Assembly (NCBI RefSeq): GCF_025997995.1
Contig: NZ_AP026683.1
Span: 1,798,501-1,862,500 of the forward strand
From: Sediminibacterium sp. TEGAF015
GTDB taxonomy: Bacteria; Bacteroidota; Bacteroidia; Chitinophagales; Chitinophagaceae
Direction: 5' to 3'
DNA: 64,000 nucleotides
Shown here: piece by piece, positions 9,591-18,697 of the stretch
Layout of the letters: every line of letters begins with the position of its first letter
Position numbering within the stretch: position 1 is the stretch's first letter
Program-made: the position numbers and the translations under genes
Notes under the pieces: generated by a model
The model's database searches: none
What the model was told of the DNA's origin: nothing
The model's input: the letters and a program-made list of their open reading frames with translations, nothing else

Positions 9591-12563
9591 ATGAAAAGAT
9601 GGATCTACTTCTTACTGTTATTGGTATTGGCAAATACCAATGCGATGGCTCAAAAGTTTTATGAAGAAACGCCTGATGCCATCAAATGGGTTAATAAAAA
9701 ATTCAAAAAGCTCAATAAAGACGAAAAAATTGCGCAGCTGATGATCATTCGGGCCCATAGTAACCTGGGTGAAGATCATGTAGCCAAAGTAACTGAGACT
9801 ATCCGCAAATACAATGTGGGTGGTCTTTGTTTTTTCCAGGGAGGTCCGGTAAGACAAGCCCTCTTAACCAATAAATACCAATCGCTGGCTAAAACCCCCT
9901 TGATGATTAGTATCGACGGCGAATGGGGGTTGGGTATGCGCTTAGACAGTGTAATCAATTTTCCAAGACAATTAATGATGGGGGCAGTTAGCAATGCCGA
10001 TCTGATTTATCAGTTTGGCAAAGCAGTAGGCGAGCAATGTAAAAGAATGGGGATTCACGTTAATTATGCGCCAGATATCGACATCAATAACAACCCATTG
10101 AATCCTGTTATCAACGACAGAAGCTTTGGAGAAGACAAGTTTAAAGTAGCCCTTTTTGGAACAACCTATATGCGCGGCATGCAGGATGTAGGGGTAATGG
10201 CAACCGGCAAACATTTTCCAGGTCACGGTGATGTAGCAGTGGATAGTCACTATGATCTTCCAGTAATTAATAAATCAAAAGCACAACTGGATGAATTGGA
10301 ATTATATCCATTCCGTGAATTAATCAAAGCAGGCCTGGGCAGTATGATGACTGCGCATCTCTTTATTCCGGCTTTGGATAGCAGCGCCAACAGAGCAGCA
10401 ACGCTTTCCAGAAATAGCATCAATGGACTGCTTAAAAACGAACTTGGATTTAAAGGTTTAAGTTTCACTGATGCACTAGAAATGAAAGGGATTACCAAAT
10501 TCTTCCCTTCCGGTGAAGCATCTGTTGAAGCATTAATTGCAGGAAATGATATGCTTTGTTTGCCAGAAGACATTCCCGGTACAATAACTAAAATCAAACA
10601 GGCAATTGACGAGGGAAGATTGAGCTGGGAATCCATTGACGCAAGTGTAAAAAAAGTTTTACTGGCAAAATATCATCTTGGACTCAACAAGATTTCAAAA
10701 ATTGATACCACCAATCTGGTAAACGACTTAAATGTTCAAACCAATTTGATAAAAACGCAATTGAGTAAAAATGCCATCACGCTATTAAAAAAAGAAAACA
10801 ATCTTTCCTTCCCAATAAAAAAGGGGCAGAAAATTGCCTATGTTGCCATTGGAGCACCCGGAGAAAACACAATCTCAACAGAATTAAGTAAAACCTATAA
10901 TGCAACTGTTTACTTATTTGGAACAAGAGCCAGTGTTGGCAAACAATTAATGGATGATATGTCTGCCAATCAGATTCCTGCTGATAAAGCAGACAGCAGT
11001 TCAGCAAAACAGTTGATTGAAAAAATTAAAAAACAAGGTTTCGACCTTGTAATTGTAGGTATGCACAATTATAGCAGAAGGCCTGCAAAAAATTTTGGTT
11101 TGAACAATGCTGCTGTGTATTTACTGAACGGATTACAATCCTTCCAGACAGTAACGCTTTATTTTGGAAATCCCTATGCAATTGCCAACTCAACCAATGC
11201 GCCTAACCTCATTGCATGCTATGAAGACGATGATATTACACAGGAAACTGCCTTTGATATCCTCTCTGGAAGAGCAGATGCAAAAGGGATTTTACCAGTA
11301 AGCATTTCACCTGAACTAGTATATGGCAATTCCATTACTTACCAGCATTATTTCCCTAAAGTACAGCCCTGGGAAGTAGGCCTGGATGCCAACAAGCTTA
11401 GCAAAATAGATTCTATAGCCAATGATGCTGTAACCAAAGGCGCTGTTCCAGGATGCGTAGTATTGGTAGCAAGAAAGGGCAAAATTGCTTACCACAAAGC
11501 ATTTGGATATACCAATACAGACAAGAAAGAATCAGTAAACAAAGACATGATTTACGATCTGGCTTCTGTTACCAAAGTATCCGCTACAACTATGGCCATC
11601 ATGAAGCTGGTAGAGGAACAAAAAATAGATCTTGAAAAAACCTTAGGCGATTACCTCCCCATGACCAGAAACTCTGATAAAGCCGGTTTAAAAATAAAAG
11701 ACATATTACTTCACCAGGCTGGGCTGAAATCTTTTATTACTTTCTATAAAGAACTAATTGATAGTGTGAATGGCAAGCCATTACCAGCTTATTTCAGAGC
11801 TGAAGCATCAGAAGGATTCAATACAAGGGTTGCAGAAAATCTATATCTAAGAAACGACTGGAAAGACACGATTTATCAGCGGATTCTCTCTAGTCCACTA
11901 ACTCCTGCTGGCAACTATATTTACAGCGACAATGATTTTATTTTCCTGGCCGCAGTTGTAGAATCTGTTACCGGAAAAAATATCCATGCATACACCAAAC
12001 AAATGTTCTACGATCCATTGGGCATGACTACCACAGGATTTACTCCCAGAAACTATTTCCCTTTAAATACCCTGGTTCCTACTGAAGATGAAAAACATTT
12101 CAGACAACAAATGATGCGCGGGGATGTACATGATGAAGGGGCTTCTTTATTCGGGGGGATTGCAGGTCATGCCGGACTTTTCAGCAACGCCTACGACCTG
12201 GCTAAAATTTACCAGATGTTATTAAATGGGGGAACCATCAACAACCAACAATTTTTGCAGCCTTCTACCATTAAAAACTTTACTGCTTATAATAGCAATA
12301 TCAGCCGTAGAGGACTGGGCTTTGATAAACCAGAAAAAGACAACGATAGCCGAAAAGACCCCTATCCTTCCCGATTTGTTTCACCAAACACTTTTGGGCA
12401 TACCGGATTTACCGGCACCTGCGTTTGGGTAGACCCTGATGCAGACTTAGTGTATATTTTCCTGTCGAACAGGGTAACCCCAACCAGGAACAATACACTA
12501 TTCGGGAGAATGAATGTGCGTCCAAATATCCAGGAGGCCATTTATCAGGCAATTATGAATTAA
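9591..12563 (+). CDS. Exported GH3 glycosidase fused to a serine beta-lactamase-type domain
   Basis: The 990-residue protein starts with a signal peptide (cleavage near AMAQ, residue 20). Residues about 30-380 form a glycoside hydrolase family 3 domain of the NagZ type, with the catalytic-loop motif KHFPGHGD (207-214) and the nucleophile Asp in SFTDALEM (D294). A second GH3 subdomain follows (about 390-600). Residues about 610-990 are a class C beta-lactamase/PBP4*-like domain with Ser-x-x-Lys in SVTK (S659, K662), YSD near 778 and HTG near the end. NagZ enzymes remove GlcNAc from muropeptides and the second domain could act on peptides, so a role in peptidoglycan turnover in the periplasm is likely. 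This fusion is known in Bacteroidota. The ATG at 9591 is chosen over an upstream GTG because it starts the signal peptide. Confidence 0.92.
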   Translation: MKRWIYFLLLLVLANTNAMAQKFYEETPDAIKWVNKKFKKLNKDEKIAQLMIIRAHSNLGEDHVAKVTETIRKYNVGGLCFFQGGPVRQALLTNKYQSLAKTPLMISIDGEWGLGMRLDSVINFPRQLMMGAVSNADLIYQFGKAVGEQCKRMGIHVNYAPDIDINNNPLNPVINDRSFGEDKFKVALFGTTYMRGMQDVGVMATGKHFPGHGDVAVDSHYDLPVINKSKAQLDELELYPFRELIKAGLGSMMTAHLFIPALDSSANRAATLSRNSINGLLKNELGFKGLSFTDALEMKGITKFFPSGEASVEALIAGNDMLCLPEDIPGTITKIKQAIDEGRLSWESIDASVKKVLLAKYHLGLNKISKIDTTNLVNDLNVQTNLIKTQLSKNAITLLKKENNLSFPIKKGQKIAYVAIGAPGENTISTELSKTYNATVYLFGTRASVGKQLMDDMSANQIPADKADSSSAKQLIEKIKKQGFDLVIVGMHNYSRRPAKNFGLNNAAVYLLNGLQSFQTVTLYFGNPYAIANSTNAPNLIACYEDDDITQETAFDILSGRADAKGILPVSISPELVYGNSITYQHYFPKVQPWEVGLDANKLSKIDSIANDAVTKGAVPGCVVLVARKGKIAYHKAFGYTNTDKKESVNKDMIYDLASVTKVSATTMAIMKLVEEQKIDLEKTLGDYLPMTRNSDKAGLKIKDILLHQAGLKSFITFYKELIDSVNGKPLPAYFRAEASEGFNTRVAENLYLRNDWKDTIYQRILSSPLTPAGNYIYSDNDFIFLAAVVESVTGKNIHAYTKQMFYDPLGMTTTGFTPRNYFPLNTLVPTEDEKHFRQQMMRGDVHDEGASLFGGIAGHAGLFSNAYDLAKIYQMLLNGGTINNQQFLQPSTIKNFTAYNSNISRRGLGFDKPEKDNDSRKDPYPSRFVSPNTFGHTGFTGTCVWVDPDADLVYIFLSNRVTPTRNNTLFGRMNVRPNIQEAIYQAIMN

Positions 12564-12623
12564 CATCATATTTCTATATAAATCTGTCAGCAAGAATTAC
12601 CTTCATGGAATAATTCTTTGCAC

Positions 12624-14348
12624 ATGAAACGCTGTTTAACGCATATTTTGTCAGTTGCTGTACTTGGCCTTGTATTTACTTCCTGCAGCAATAAAGCCCC
12701 AAAAGAGAGCAGATTAATTCCTAAAGATGCTGCTGTTGTTATAAGTATTGACCCGGAGGCACTAAAAAATAAGCTTCAGAATGGAGGCATAAGCTTGGAT
12801 AGCCTTTGGGCTGCCGGGTTTGAAAAAGATTCAACCAGCAAGGAAGACCAGCAGAAGATTGCTGACCTTAGAAACGCAGCAGGAATTAACTGGAGTGAGA
12901 AAATTCACTTCTTTACTTTTTTCCAGGAGGAAAATAAAAAAGCAAACGTATACAATCTTCTTTTCAGCCTTACCGACAGTGCTGCTTTTAAAAAATACAT
13001 TGCTGAATTAAAATGGGAGCGTAAAACAGCTATTGAAAAAAATAAGGAATTCGATTACCTAAGCTTATCAAATGATAATGTACTGGCTTGGAATGATAAG
13101 CATGCCTTAGTCATGTTTTATGAAAACAAAATAATTCCCTATTATGATTCAGTGAATATGCGTTTTGTTATCCCAGAGAAAAAGGATAAAAAGAAGGAAG
13201 TACTTGAAGAACTCACCAAACTTTTCACGCAGAAAGAGTCATCATCTTTAGCATCTGTAAAAGAATTTGGCAAAATGTTTTCTGAAAAATCAGAAGGATA
13301 TTTCTTTGCCAGCTCAGGAAGCACACTCAATGTATTGAGCGGAATGCCGCTGCAGTTACCGAAGCTAGAAGAGCTAATCAGCAATAATTACACTACTGCA
13401 ACGCTGAGCTTTGACGAGGGCAAAATAATTGCCAAATCGGTTACGCATACCAATCCATTATTAAGCAGCATTTTGAAAAAATACGCTGGACCTACTGTAA
13501 ATACATCCCTAATTGACCAGTATCCCTCTCAGAACATCAATGCAATTATAATGGCATCATTTAATCCACAGATTTTCGGAGGACTGCTGAAAGAGCTGGA
13601 AGTAGAGAGCCTTTTAAATCAAATTTTAGCCAAATCAGGGATTAGTGCCGCTGAAATGTATGGAGCAATCAAAGGAGATATTGCTGTTGTAATCTCAGAC
13701 CTAGGAATTGGTGCCAATGAACCTGATAAAAGAAAAGACGAATTGGCTATGGTAAATAAGAAACCGATTGGAAAAATGATTTTAAATATTCCAGCAGGAA
13801 ACAAAGAAAATTTCTTGAAACTGATGAATAAAATAGCCGATCAGGGATTCATCCGAAAAGCTGGCAACGAATTCAAATCAGCAGAATTATTCGGACAGAT
13901 GGGCATTTATCTGGTTGCCAACGAACAGGGGATTATTATTGCAAGTGACTCATTAACTTACGCTCAATATAAAACGGGAGGCAATAAATCAACTATTAAT
14001 AAAGAAGCGCTTGATTATTTCAAGGGAAAGTCTACTGTTATGTATGTAGATATAGCCAACACATTAAATGGATTCCTGAAAGACAGTTCCGGTGGCTATA
14101 ATAATTCCGTGTCAACAGCTAGAAATACAATCAAGGATATAGTAGGCTCGTCAGAAAATTATAATGACAATAAAATTGTTTCTGTTTTAGAAATCAACAT
14201 GCTAAACCAAAAGCAAAACAGTCTAGTAACTTTAGTGAGTTTACTTACAAATATTGCAGTTGATACCAGGAGCATAGCCAAAAGGGAAAAAGAGATGGAA
14301 GAAAAGCTTTTCCCTTCCAGTATACCAACTGTAATCAGGGCCAACTAA
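12624..14348 (+). CDS. DUF4836 family lipoprotein
   Basis: A 574-residue predicted lipoprotein with lipobox LGLVFTSC near residue 21, then SRLIPKDAAVVISIDPEAL, which is typical of the DUF4836 family of Bacteroidota. It has two similar halves rich in beta strands and no catalytic motif I can see. The function of the family is unknown. Its stop codon overlaps the ATG of the ABC ATPase gene (TAATG at 14348), and the permease follows 2 bp after that, so the three genes are almost certainly translated as one unit. This suggests the lipoprotein works with, or is moved by, the transporter. The start is the ATG at 12624; a TTG two codons upstream is possible. Confidence 0.82.
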   Translation: MKRCLTHILSVAVLGLVFTSCSNKAPKESRLIPKDAAVVISIDPEALKNKLQNGGISLDSLWAAGFEKDSTSKEDQQKIADLRNAAGINWSEKIHFFTFFQEENKKANVYNLLFSLTDSAAFKKYIAELKWERKTAIEKNKEFDYLSLSNDNVLAWNDKHALVMFYENKIIPYYDSVNMRFVIPEKKDKKKEVLEELTKLFTQKESSSLASVKEFGKMFSEKSEGYFFASSGSTLNVLSGMPLQLPKLEELISNNYTTATLSFDEGKIIAKSVTHTNPLLSSILKKYAGPTVNTSLIDQYPSQNINAIIMASFNPQIFGGLLKELEVESLLNQILAKSGISAAEMYGAIKGDIAVVISDLGIGANEPDKRKDELAMVNKKPIGKMILNIPAGNKENFLKLMNKIADQGFIRKAGNEFKSAELFGQMGIYLVANEQGIIIASDSLTYAQYKTGGNKSTINKEALDYFKGKSTVMYVDIANTLNGFLKDSSGGYNNSVSTARNTIKDIVGSSENYNDNKIVSVLEINMLNQKQNSLVTLVSLLTNIAVDTRSIAKREKEMEEKLFPSSIPTVIRAN

Positions 14349-14995
14349 TGAATTTCGAATTAGAATTTGTAGTTCCAAAAGCCATTGCTGACAGACCTTC
14401 CATATCAAAATCTGATATATGGGGGCAGAAAATCAGTTTTGAAAAAGGGAAGAATATAAAAATAACTGCCCCCAGTGGTACAGGGAAAACTACCCTTGTG
14501 CATATACTATATGGCTTAAATAAAAATTATTCTGGCCGAATCAGTTACAATCAACAGGACCTGGCAACCATCAATCCAATTGAATTGTCAAGACTAAGGC
14601 AATCCCATTGGAGTATCGTATTTCAGGACTTAAAATTATTTCCAGCCATTTCAGCAAGCGAGAACATTGAATTGAAAAGAAGCATGCATACAACAGCTGT
14701 GAAAGCAGCTGAGATTGAATGTATGGCTGATGCCCTGGGACTTCAATCTATACTTGATCAACCTGCTGGAACTTGCAGCTATGGGGAGCAACAGAGAATT
14801 GCCATTTTAAGGGCACTCATGCAACCGTTTGATTTTCTTATTCTTGATGAACCATTCAGTCATTTAGACATCAACAATAAAAAAAAGGCCGCTCAACTTA
14901 TTCAGGCAGAATGTTTAAAAAGAGGTGCCGGATTGATTATTACCGACCTGGATCTGGATATGTATTTTGATTATCAGGAAAGCTTAAATCTATAA
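14348..14995 (+). CDS. ABC transporter ATP-binding protein with altered signature and switch
   Basis: This 215-residue nucleotide-binding subunit is of the LolD/MacB type. It has Walker A APSGTGKTT (41-49), a Q-loop Gln at 93 (VFQDLKLFP) and Walker B with D-loop FLILDEPFSHLD (163-174). Two motifs are off-consensus. The signature is CSYGEQQR (143-150), where LSGGQ is usual. The switch region reads LIITDLDLD (196-204), where a THD with the catalytic His is expected, so the His is missing. The protein may hydrolyse ATP slowly or act mainly through ATP binding. It sits between the DUF4836 lipoprotein and an FtsX-like permease and probably drives that permease. Confidence 0.85.
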   Translation: MNFELEFVVPKAIADRPSISKSDIWGQKISFEKGKNIKITAPSGTGKTTLVHILYGLNKNYSGRISYNQQDLATINPIELSRLRQSHWSIVFQDLKLFPAISASENIELKRSMHTTAVKAAEIECMADALGLQSILDQPAGTCSYGEQQRIAILRALMQPFDFLILDEPFSHLDINNKKKAAQLIQAECLKRGAGLIITDLDLDMYFDYQESLNL

Positions 14996-14997
14996 TA

Positions 14998-16176
14998 TTG
15001 TTTCACAGTCTACTTAGGAAACTTATTCTTAATCAATCAGGCAAATCAAAAATATTAGTAGCCAGATTGGGATTAACGATTGCTATATTTTTATTGTTTA
15101 CTGCTATACAAATACAGAGTAATTACGATTTTCTGTTAAACAATTCATCCAATAAAGATAGTATTGGTGATTTCCTAGTAATAAACAAAATACTCAACAA
15201 TGAAACGATTGGGAACACAGTCATAGACAGTACTTTGCTTTCGAAACTTAAAGAGCAGCCATTTACTGAAGAGATTGGTCTACTTTCGCCAAGCCGGTTT
15301 AAAGCCAGTATACAGAGTATAAGTGACCGGTTCCCATTCTACACAGATATTTCATTTGAAAGTATTCCGAATACATTTATAGATATTAAAAACATAGATT
15401 TTAGCTGGAGGCCCGATGCGGATTTTGTTCCGGTAATTGTACCTAATATGTTTTTAGACATCTATAATTTTCAATTTTCTATTTCACAAAATTTACCACA
15501 ACTAAGTCCGGAAATAGTAAAAATGATTGTTTTTAAAATTACGGTTTATAGTGACAAGGAGCCTGTTCATTTTAATGCAAAAATTGTGGGATTCAGTGAC
15601 CGGATCGCTTCAATGCTGGTTCCAACACAATTTATTCAATGGGGTAATCAATATGCAGGAACCATTGAAAAAAACGCAGTATCAAGGTTAGTAATTAAAA
15701 CAAAAGACCCATCGAATCCTGCCATTTCCCGGTTTTTTAAAGAAAACAATCTGGACACGAATGACGATAAACTAAGATTCAGCAAGTACAGAAAGATTAT
15801 AGATACAGTTGTAAGTATTGCAGGATTCACCGGATTAATTATGCTAATATTTTCATTGTTAATATTTACCCTTTTTATTCAGCTAAACATTGCAAACAGC
15901 AAGGAGGAAATTGGCCTGTTAATTATACTTGGGGCCTCTCCTTTTCAACTCTCCAGATTTTTATTCCGGCGTTTTTTTCCAGGAAATCTATTAAGCATTT
16001 TAGCAAGCATTTTGCTTGTAAGCACGCTTCAATTCATATTGAAAAACCTCCTTGAAACACAGGCAATTTTTATTCCTTCCTTTATTTCTATTTCAACTGC
16101 TATTACAGGAATTTTTCTGATTATGCTTCTTTGGATTATCACAGCCAGAACAATCAAAAAATATATCTATCTGTAA
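14998..16176 (+). CDS. FtsX/LolC-like ABC permease
   Basis: The 392-residue membrane protein has one helix near the N-terminus (about residues 25-42), a large periplasmic domain (about 45-265) and three C-terminal helices with the FtsX-type stretch EEIGLLIILGASPFQLSRFL. This is the layout of LolC/MacB/FtsX permeases, which do mechanical work on lipoproteins or peptidoglycan enzymes, not classical solute transport. The start is a TTG at 14998, 2 bp after the ATPase stop. No ATG lies upstream of the first helix, so translational coupling from a TTG is the best reading. The last 10 bp overlap the convergent PAS/REC gene. Confidence 0.8.
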   Translation: MFHSLLRKLILNQSGKSKILVARLGLTIAIFLLFTAIQIQSNYDFLLNNSSNKDSIGDFLVINKILNNETIGNTVIDSTLLSKLKEQPFTEEIGLLSPSRFKASIQSISDRFPFYTDISFESIPNTFIDIKNIDFSWRPDADFVPVIVPNMFLDIYNFQFSISQNLPQLSPEIVKMIVFKITVYSDKEPVHFNAKIVGFSDRIASMLVPTQFIQWGNQYAGTIEKNAVSRLVIKTKDPSNPAISRFFKENNLDTNDDKLRFSKYRKIIDTVVSIAGFTGLIMLIFSLLIFTLFIQLNIANSKEEIGLLIILGASPFQLSRFLFRRFFPGNLLSILASILLVSTLQFILKNLLETQAIFIPSFISISTAITGIFLIMLLWIITARTIKKYIYL

Positions 16177-17213
16177 GTATTAAAAATCTCTTTTACCATT
16201 TCCAAAGAAAGTGGCTTTGTTATATAATCCACTACCATAGGGAATTCACGGGATTTATCTCTATCGTAAGTATCAATAGAAGAAGACAGCACAATTACTT
16301 TTGAGTTCACTGTATAATGTTGATAATGAAGCAGAAAATCCCATCCACTACTAAATGGGAAATTAACATCAAGCAGAATTAAAAATTCTCCGGAATGATC
16401 ATTAGCCTGCAAGAAAGTTTCAGCAGATGAAATAGTATCAAAAACCATCACTTCCATATTCGGATCTACCATTTGTATAATCCGTTTATTGATAATATTT
16501 GTCAATGCATCATCGTCAATCAGAATCACTTTTTTGTACTGCTGATTTCTTTTGTAAAAATTAAAATACCCGTCTGTTTGATTAAAGGAAAGCTTGTGGT
16601 TTATTTTAAAAATAGTGCTATTGATTACCTGTATAGATTTTCTAGCCGCACTGATCATATCATTCCTTTCTCTCACATTAATCTCAGGATTGTCAAGCAC
16701 TTGAACTATTGACTGAATTTTGGCATACTCATGTCTTAACTCGTGCGAAGTGATAAAAGACAATTCGCGAAATGTTTTATCATTTTTCTTTTGCTGATGT
16801 TCAAACCACAAAATATCTGACATATCTGTCATGATACCCGTAACACAATTCACATTATGATCCAATATCATTTTTCCGCATCGCACATTGTACACTTTAC
16901 TTGTGAGATGTTTAGTTACAAATCGAATATTTTCTCCTTCAGGATTAAAGAACATAGGATCAGGAGAAGTGAGTAATTTTTCCAATAGATGTCTGTCATC
17001 ATCATGAACCATTTGAAATAATAAATCAAAGGAAATGATTGTTTCAGCGCTAGTATCATCACTGAACAAAGCTTTAAAATGACTATTGTAAAACAGAAAT
17101 TCTTGCTTTTGCTGACTCGCTAAAAAAAGTGCATTCTGGGATAGCGTGAAAAATGATTTCAAAGCTTCTAATGCACAGCTTATTTGTCCCGGGAATACTT
17201 GATTTTTATCCAT
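16167..17213 (-). CDS. PAS - His-phosphotransfer-like helix - response receiver protein without kinase domain
   Basis: This 348-residue cytoplasmic protein has a PAS-like sensor domain (about 20-140), a helical segment with a histidine-kinase H-box-like sequence SHELRHEYAKIQ (H157), and a C-terminal receiver domain (about 227-348). The receiver keeps all key residues: DDD at 233-235, the phospho-acceptor D282 in LILLDVNFP, Ser in VIVLSSS, and K333 in YITKP. No ATP-binding (HATPase) domain lies between the helix pair and the receiver. The protein therefore cannot autophosphorylate and would have to be charged by another kinase, or would work through the PAS domain. It is a single gene, convergent with the permease gene and overlapping it by 10 bp. 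Confidence 0.8.
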   Translation of the reverse strand: MDKNQVFPGQISCALEALKSFFTLSQNALFLASQQKQEFLFYNSHFKALFSDDTSAETIISFDLLFQMVHDDDRHLLEKLLTSPDPMFFNPEGENIRFVTKHLTSKVYNVRCGKMILDHNVNCVTGIMTDMSDILWFEHQQKKNDKTFRELSFITSHELRHEYAKIQSIVQVLDNPEINVRERNDMISAARKSIQVINSTIFKINHKLSFNQTDGYFNFYKRNQQYKKVILIDDDALTNIINKRIIQMVDPNMEVMVFDTISSAETFLQANDHSGEFLILLDVNFPFSSGWDFLLHYQHYTVNSKVIVLSSSIDTYDRDKSREFPMVVDYITKPLSLEMVKEIFNTYR

Positions 17214-17291
17214 ATAATCACCAAAACAGGCTTGAATGATGAAATAAGCCCATTGATGCCGTAAAGGTTGTTTGCTTACGATTAATAAACT

Positions 17292-17317
17292 GTGGTACTC
17301 TTATATATATGTACCAC
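17292..17317. promoter_or_regulatory. Perfect inverted repeat GTGGTAC-N12-GTACCAC
   Basis: Two 7-bp arms separated by an AT-only core (TCTTATATATAT) lie in the 262-bp gap between the PAS/REC gene (leftward) and the lipoprotein gene (rightward). The spacing and symmetry fit an operator for a dimeric regulator, or a hairpin in a leader. The rest of this gap is very AT-rich and shows no gene. Confidence 0.4.
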
Positions 17318-17475
17318 GTGATTTCACCCTATTTTTTGTAGTGGTAAATTTAATAATTTGATTTTTAATTGTTTAGAAAGATAAATTTTTATTAATATTA
17401 AAACATATGATACTTTGTATGCTTTACTGAATTAATTTACATTCACAATCCTTGCAAACAATAAAATCGCTTATT

Positions 17476-17982
17476 ATGAAAAATCTTATCTCAAAACGCT
17501 TTCTAGCCCTGGGAGTAATCGCATCGCTAAGTTTCGCGGCCTGTCAAAAAGCAGAAACGGAATCAAATCCATTACAATCGAACAAGAAAGATGCTGAAAT
17601 GAATCTTGTTGGATCTGCCAATACCAATGCTAGTATCAATGGATTAATTTCAGAGTCTGATGCAGCCAAAATGCAGGAAACTTATAGAAAAAATTACAAA
17701 GGCAACAATTTCACGGAATATGTAGCTTTTGATGTAGAAGACATTGAAAAATTTGTGAAAGAAATTAAAACCAAATATAAATCAGATAAGGTTTATGTAT
17801 ATTTTGGTCAATACGATGAAAAAACTGCTCCCAAACCTGAATACAAAGGTCGTGTTTCTGTATTTTTCTTAGGAAACAACAAGAAAAGCTCTAGTGGCAA
17901 TTTCAGAAGTCAAAATACTGGAGATCCAGGTGCACCTCCAGATGGATCTAACTACCTTAACCATGGTTCAATCTGGCCTTAA
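17476..17982 (+). CDS. Small lipoprotein of unknown function
   Basis: The 168-residue product starts with a signal peptide and lipobox (SLSFAAC, Cys at about residue 22), then a low-complexity Asn/Ser stretch, a charged middle with IEKFVKEIKTKYKSDKVYVYFGQYDE, and a Gly/Pro/Asn-rich tail. I do not recognise the family; the middle part looks like a small alpha/beta fold. The ATG at 17476 is chosen because it begins the signal peptide; an earlier in-frame start at 17452 adds only residues that do not fit one. It stands 52 bp upstream of the membrane-protein/kinase/regulator group and could be part of that unit, perhaps as an envelope component of the signal. Confidence 0.65.
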   Translation: MKNLISKRFLALGVIASLSFAACQKAETESNPLQSNKKDAEMNLVGSANTNASINGLISESDAAKMQETYRKNYKGNNFTEYVAFDVEDIEKFVKEIKTKYKSDKVYVYFGQYDEKTAPKPEYKGRVSVFFLGNNKKSSSGNFRSQNTGDPGAPPDGSNYLNHGSIWP

Positions 17983-18034
17983 TAGACTGATTAAAATTGG
18001 GTATAATTTAGTAGTTTCACACTAAAGCCTAAGA

Positions 18035-18697
18035 ATGTTTCTATTCAATATTTACCTGCTGGTGCAAGCCAGCAGTTTTTTAGTTTGTATACTATTATAT
18101 AAAACGTTGAAAAACACTCCTTTTAAGTATTTTTTACCGTTTTTATTTATTACGCTGTCAGTGGAACTTATTGGTTATTGGTTATTAACCAAAGGGATTC
18201 GCAACTATACCCTCTTTAATGTGTTTACCACATTCGAGTTTGTATTTTATGCCTTTTTATTTTCAAAACATTTAAAAACAACTGTTTTTAAAAAACTGAC
18301 AATTGGATTTATCCCATTTTATTGCTTAATGGTTTTCCTGAATCTCCAATATATACAAGGCTATAATAATTTCCATACCTATACTTTTCTATTGGGCTCT
18401 TTTTTTGTAGTCTTATTTTGTTGTTTGTTTTTTTATGAATCAGTACTTCCCGAGCACCTTGATCATCCTTTGGCCAAACAGCCTTTCTTCTGGATATGCA
18501 CAGGATTACTGCTATTTTATATGGGTTCTGTTATAATCAATGCCCTTTTTGAATACCTAAGAAGCTATGATTTACAGCAAGAGGGTAAAAAGATATATGG
18601 CTTGATCAACCAGAGTTTAAATGTAGTCTTATATTCATCCTTCATATACGCATTTATCTTATGCCGGAAAACCAGGAAGACATTCTCGTCACAATAA
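18035..18697 (+). CDS. Multi-pass (about 7-helix) membrane protein, possible sensor partner
   Basis: The 220-residue protein consists almost entirely of hydrophobic helices; I count about seven, with short polar loops. It has no enzyme motif I recognise. Its last 37 bp overlap the start of the histidine kinase gene, which means translational coupling. That kinase has only a single N-terminal helix and no sensor domain, so this protein may provide the input. This is an inference from gene arrangement. Confidence 0.65.
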   Translation: MFLFNIYLLVQASSFLVCILLYKTLKNTPFKYFLPFLFITLSVELIGYWLLTKGIRNYTLFNVFTTFEFVFYAFLFSKHLKTTVFKKLTIGFIPFYCLMVFLNLQYIQGYNNFHTYTFLLGSFFVVLFCCLFFYESVLPEHLDHPLAKQPFFWICTGLLLFYMGSVIINALFEYLRSYDLQQEGKKIYGLINQSLNVVLYSSFIYAFILCRKTRKTFSSQ

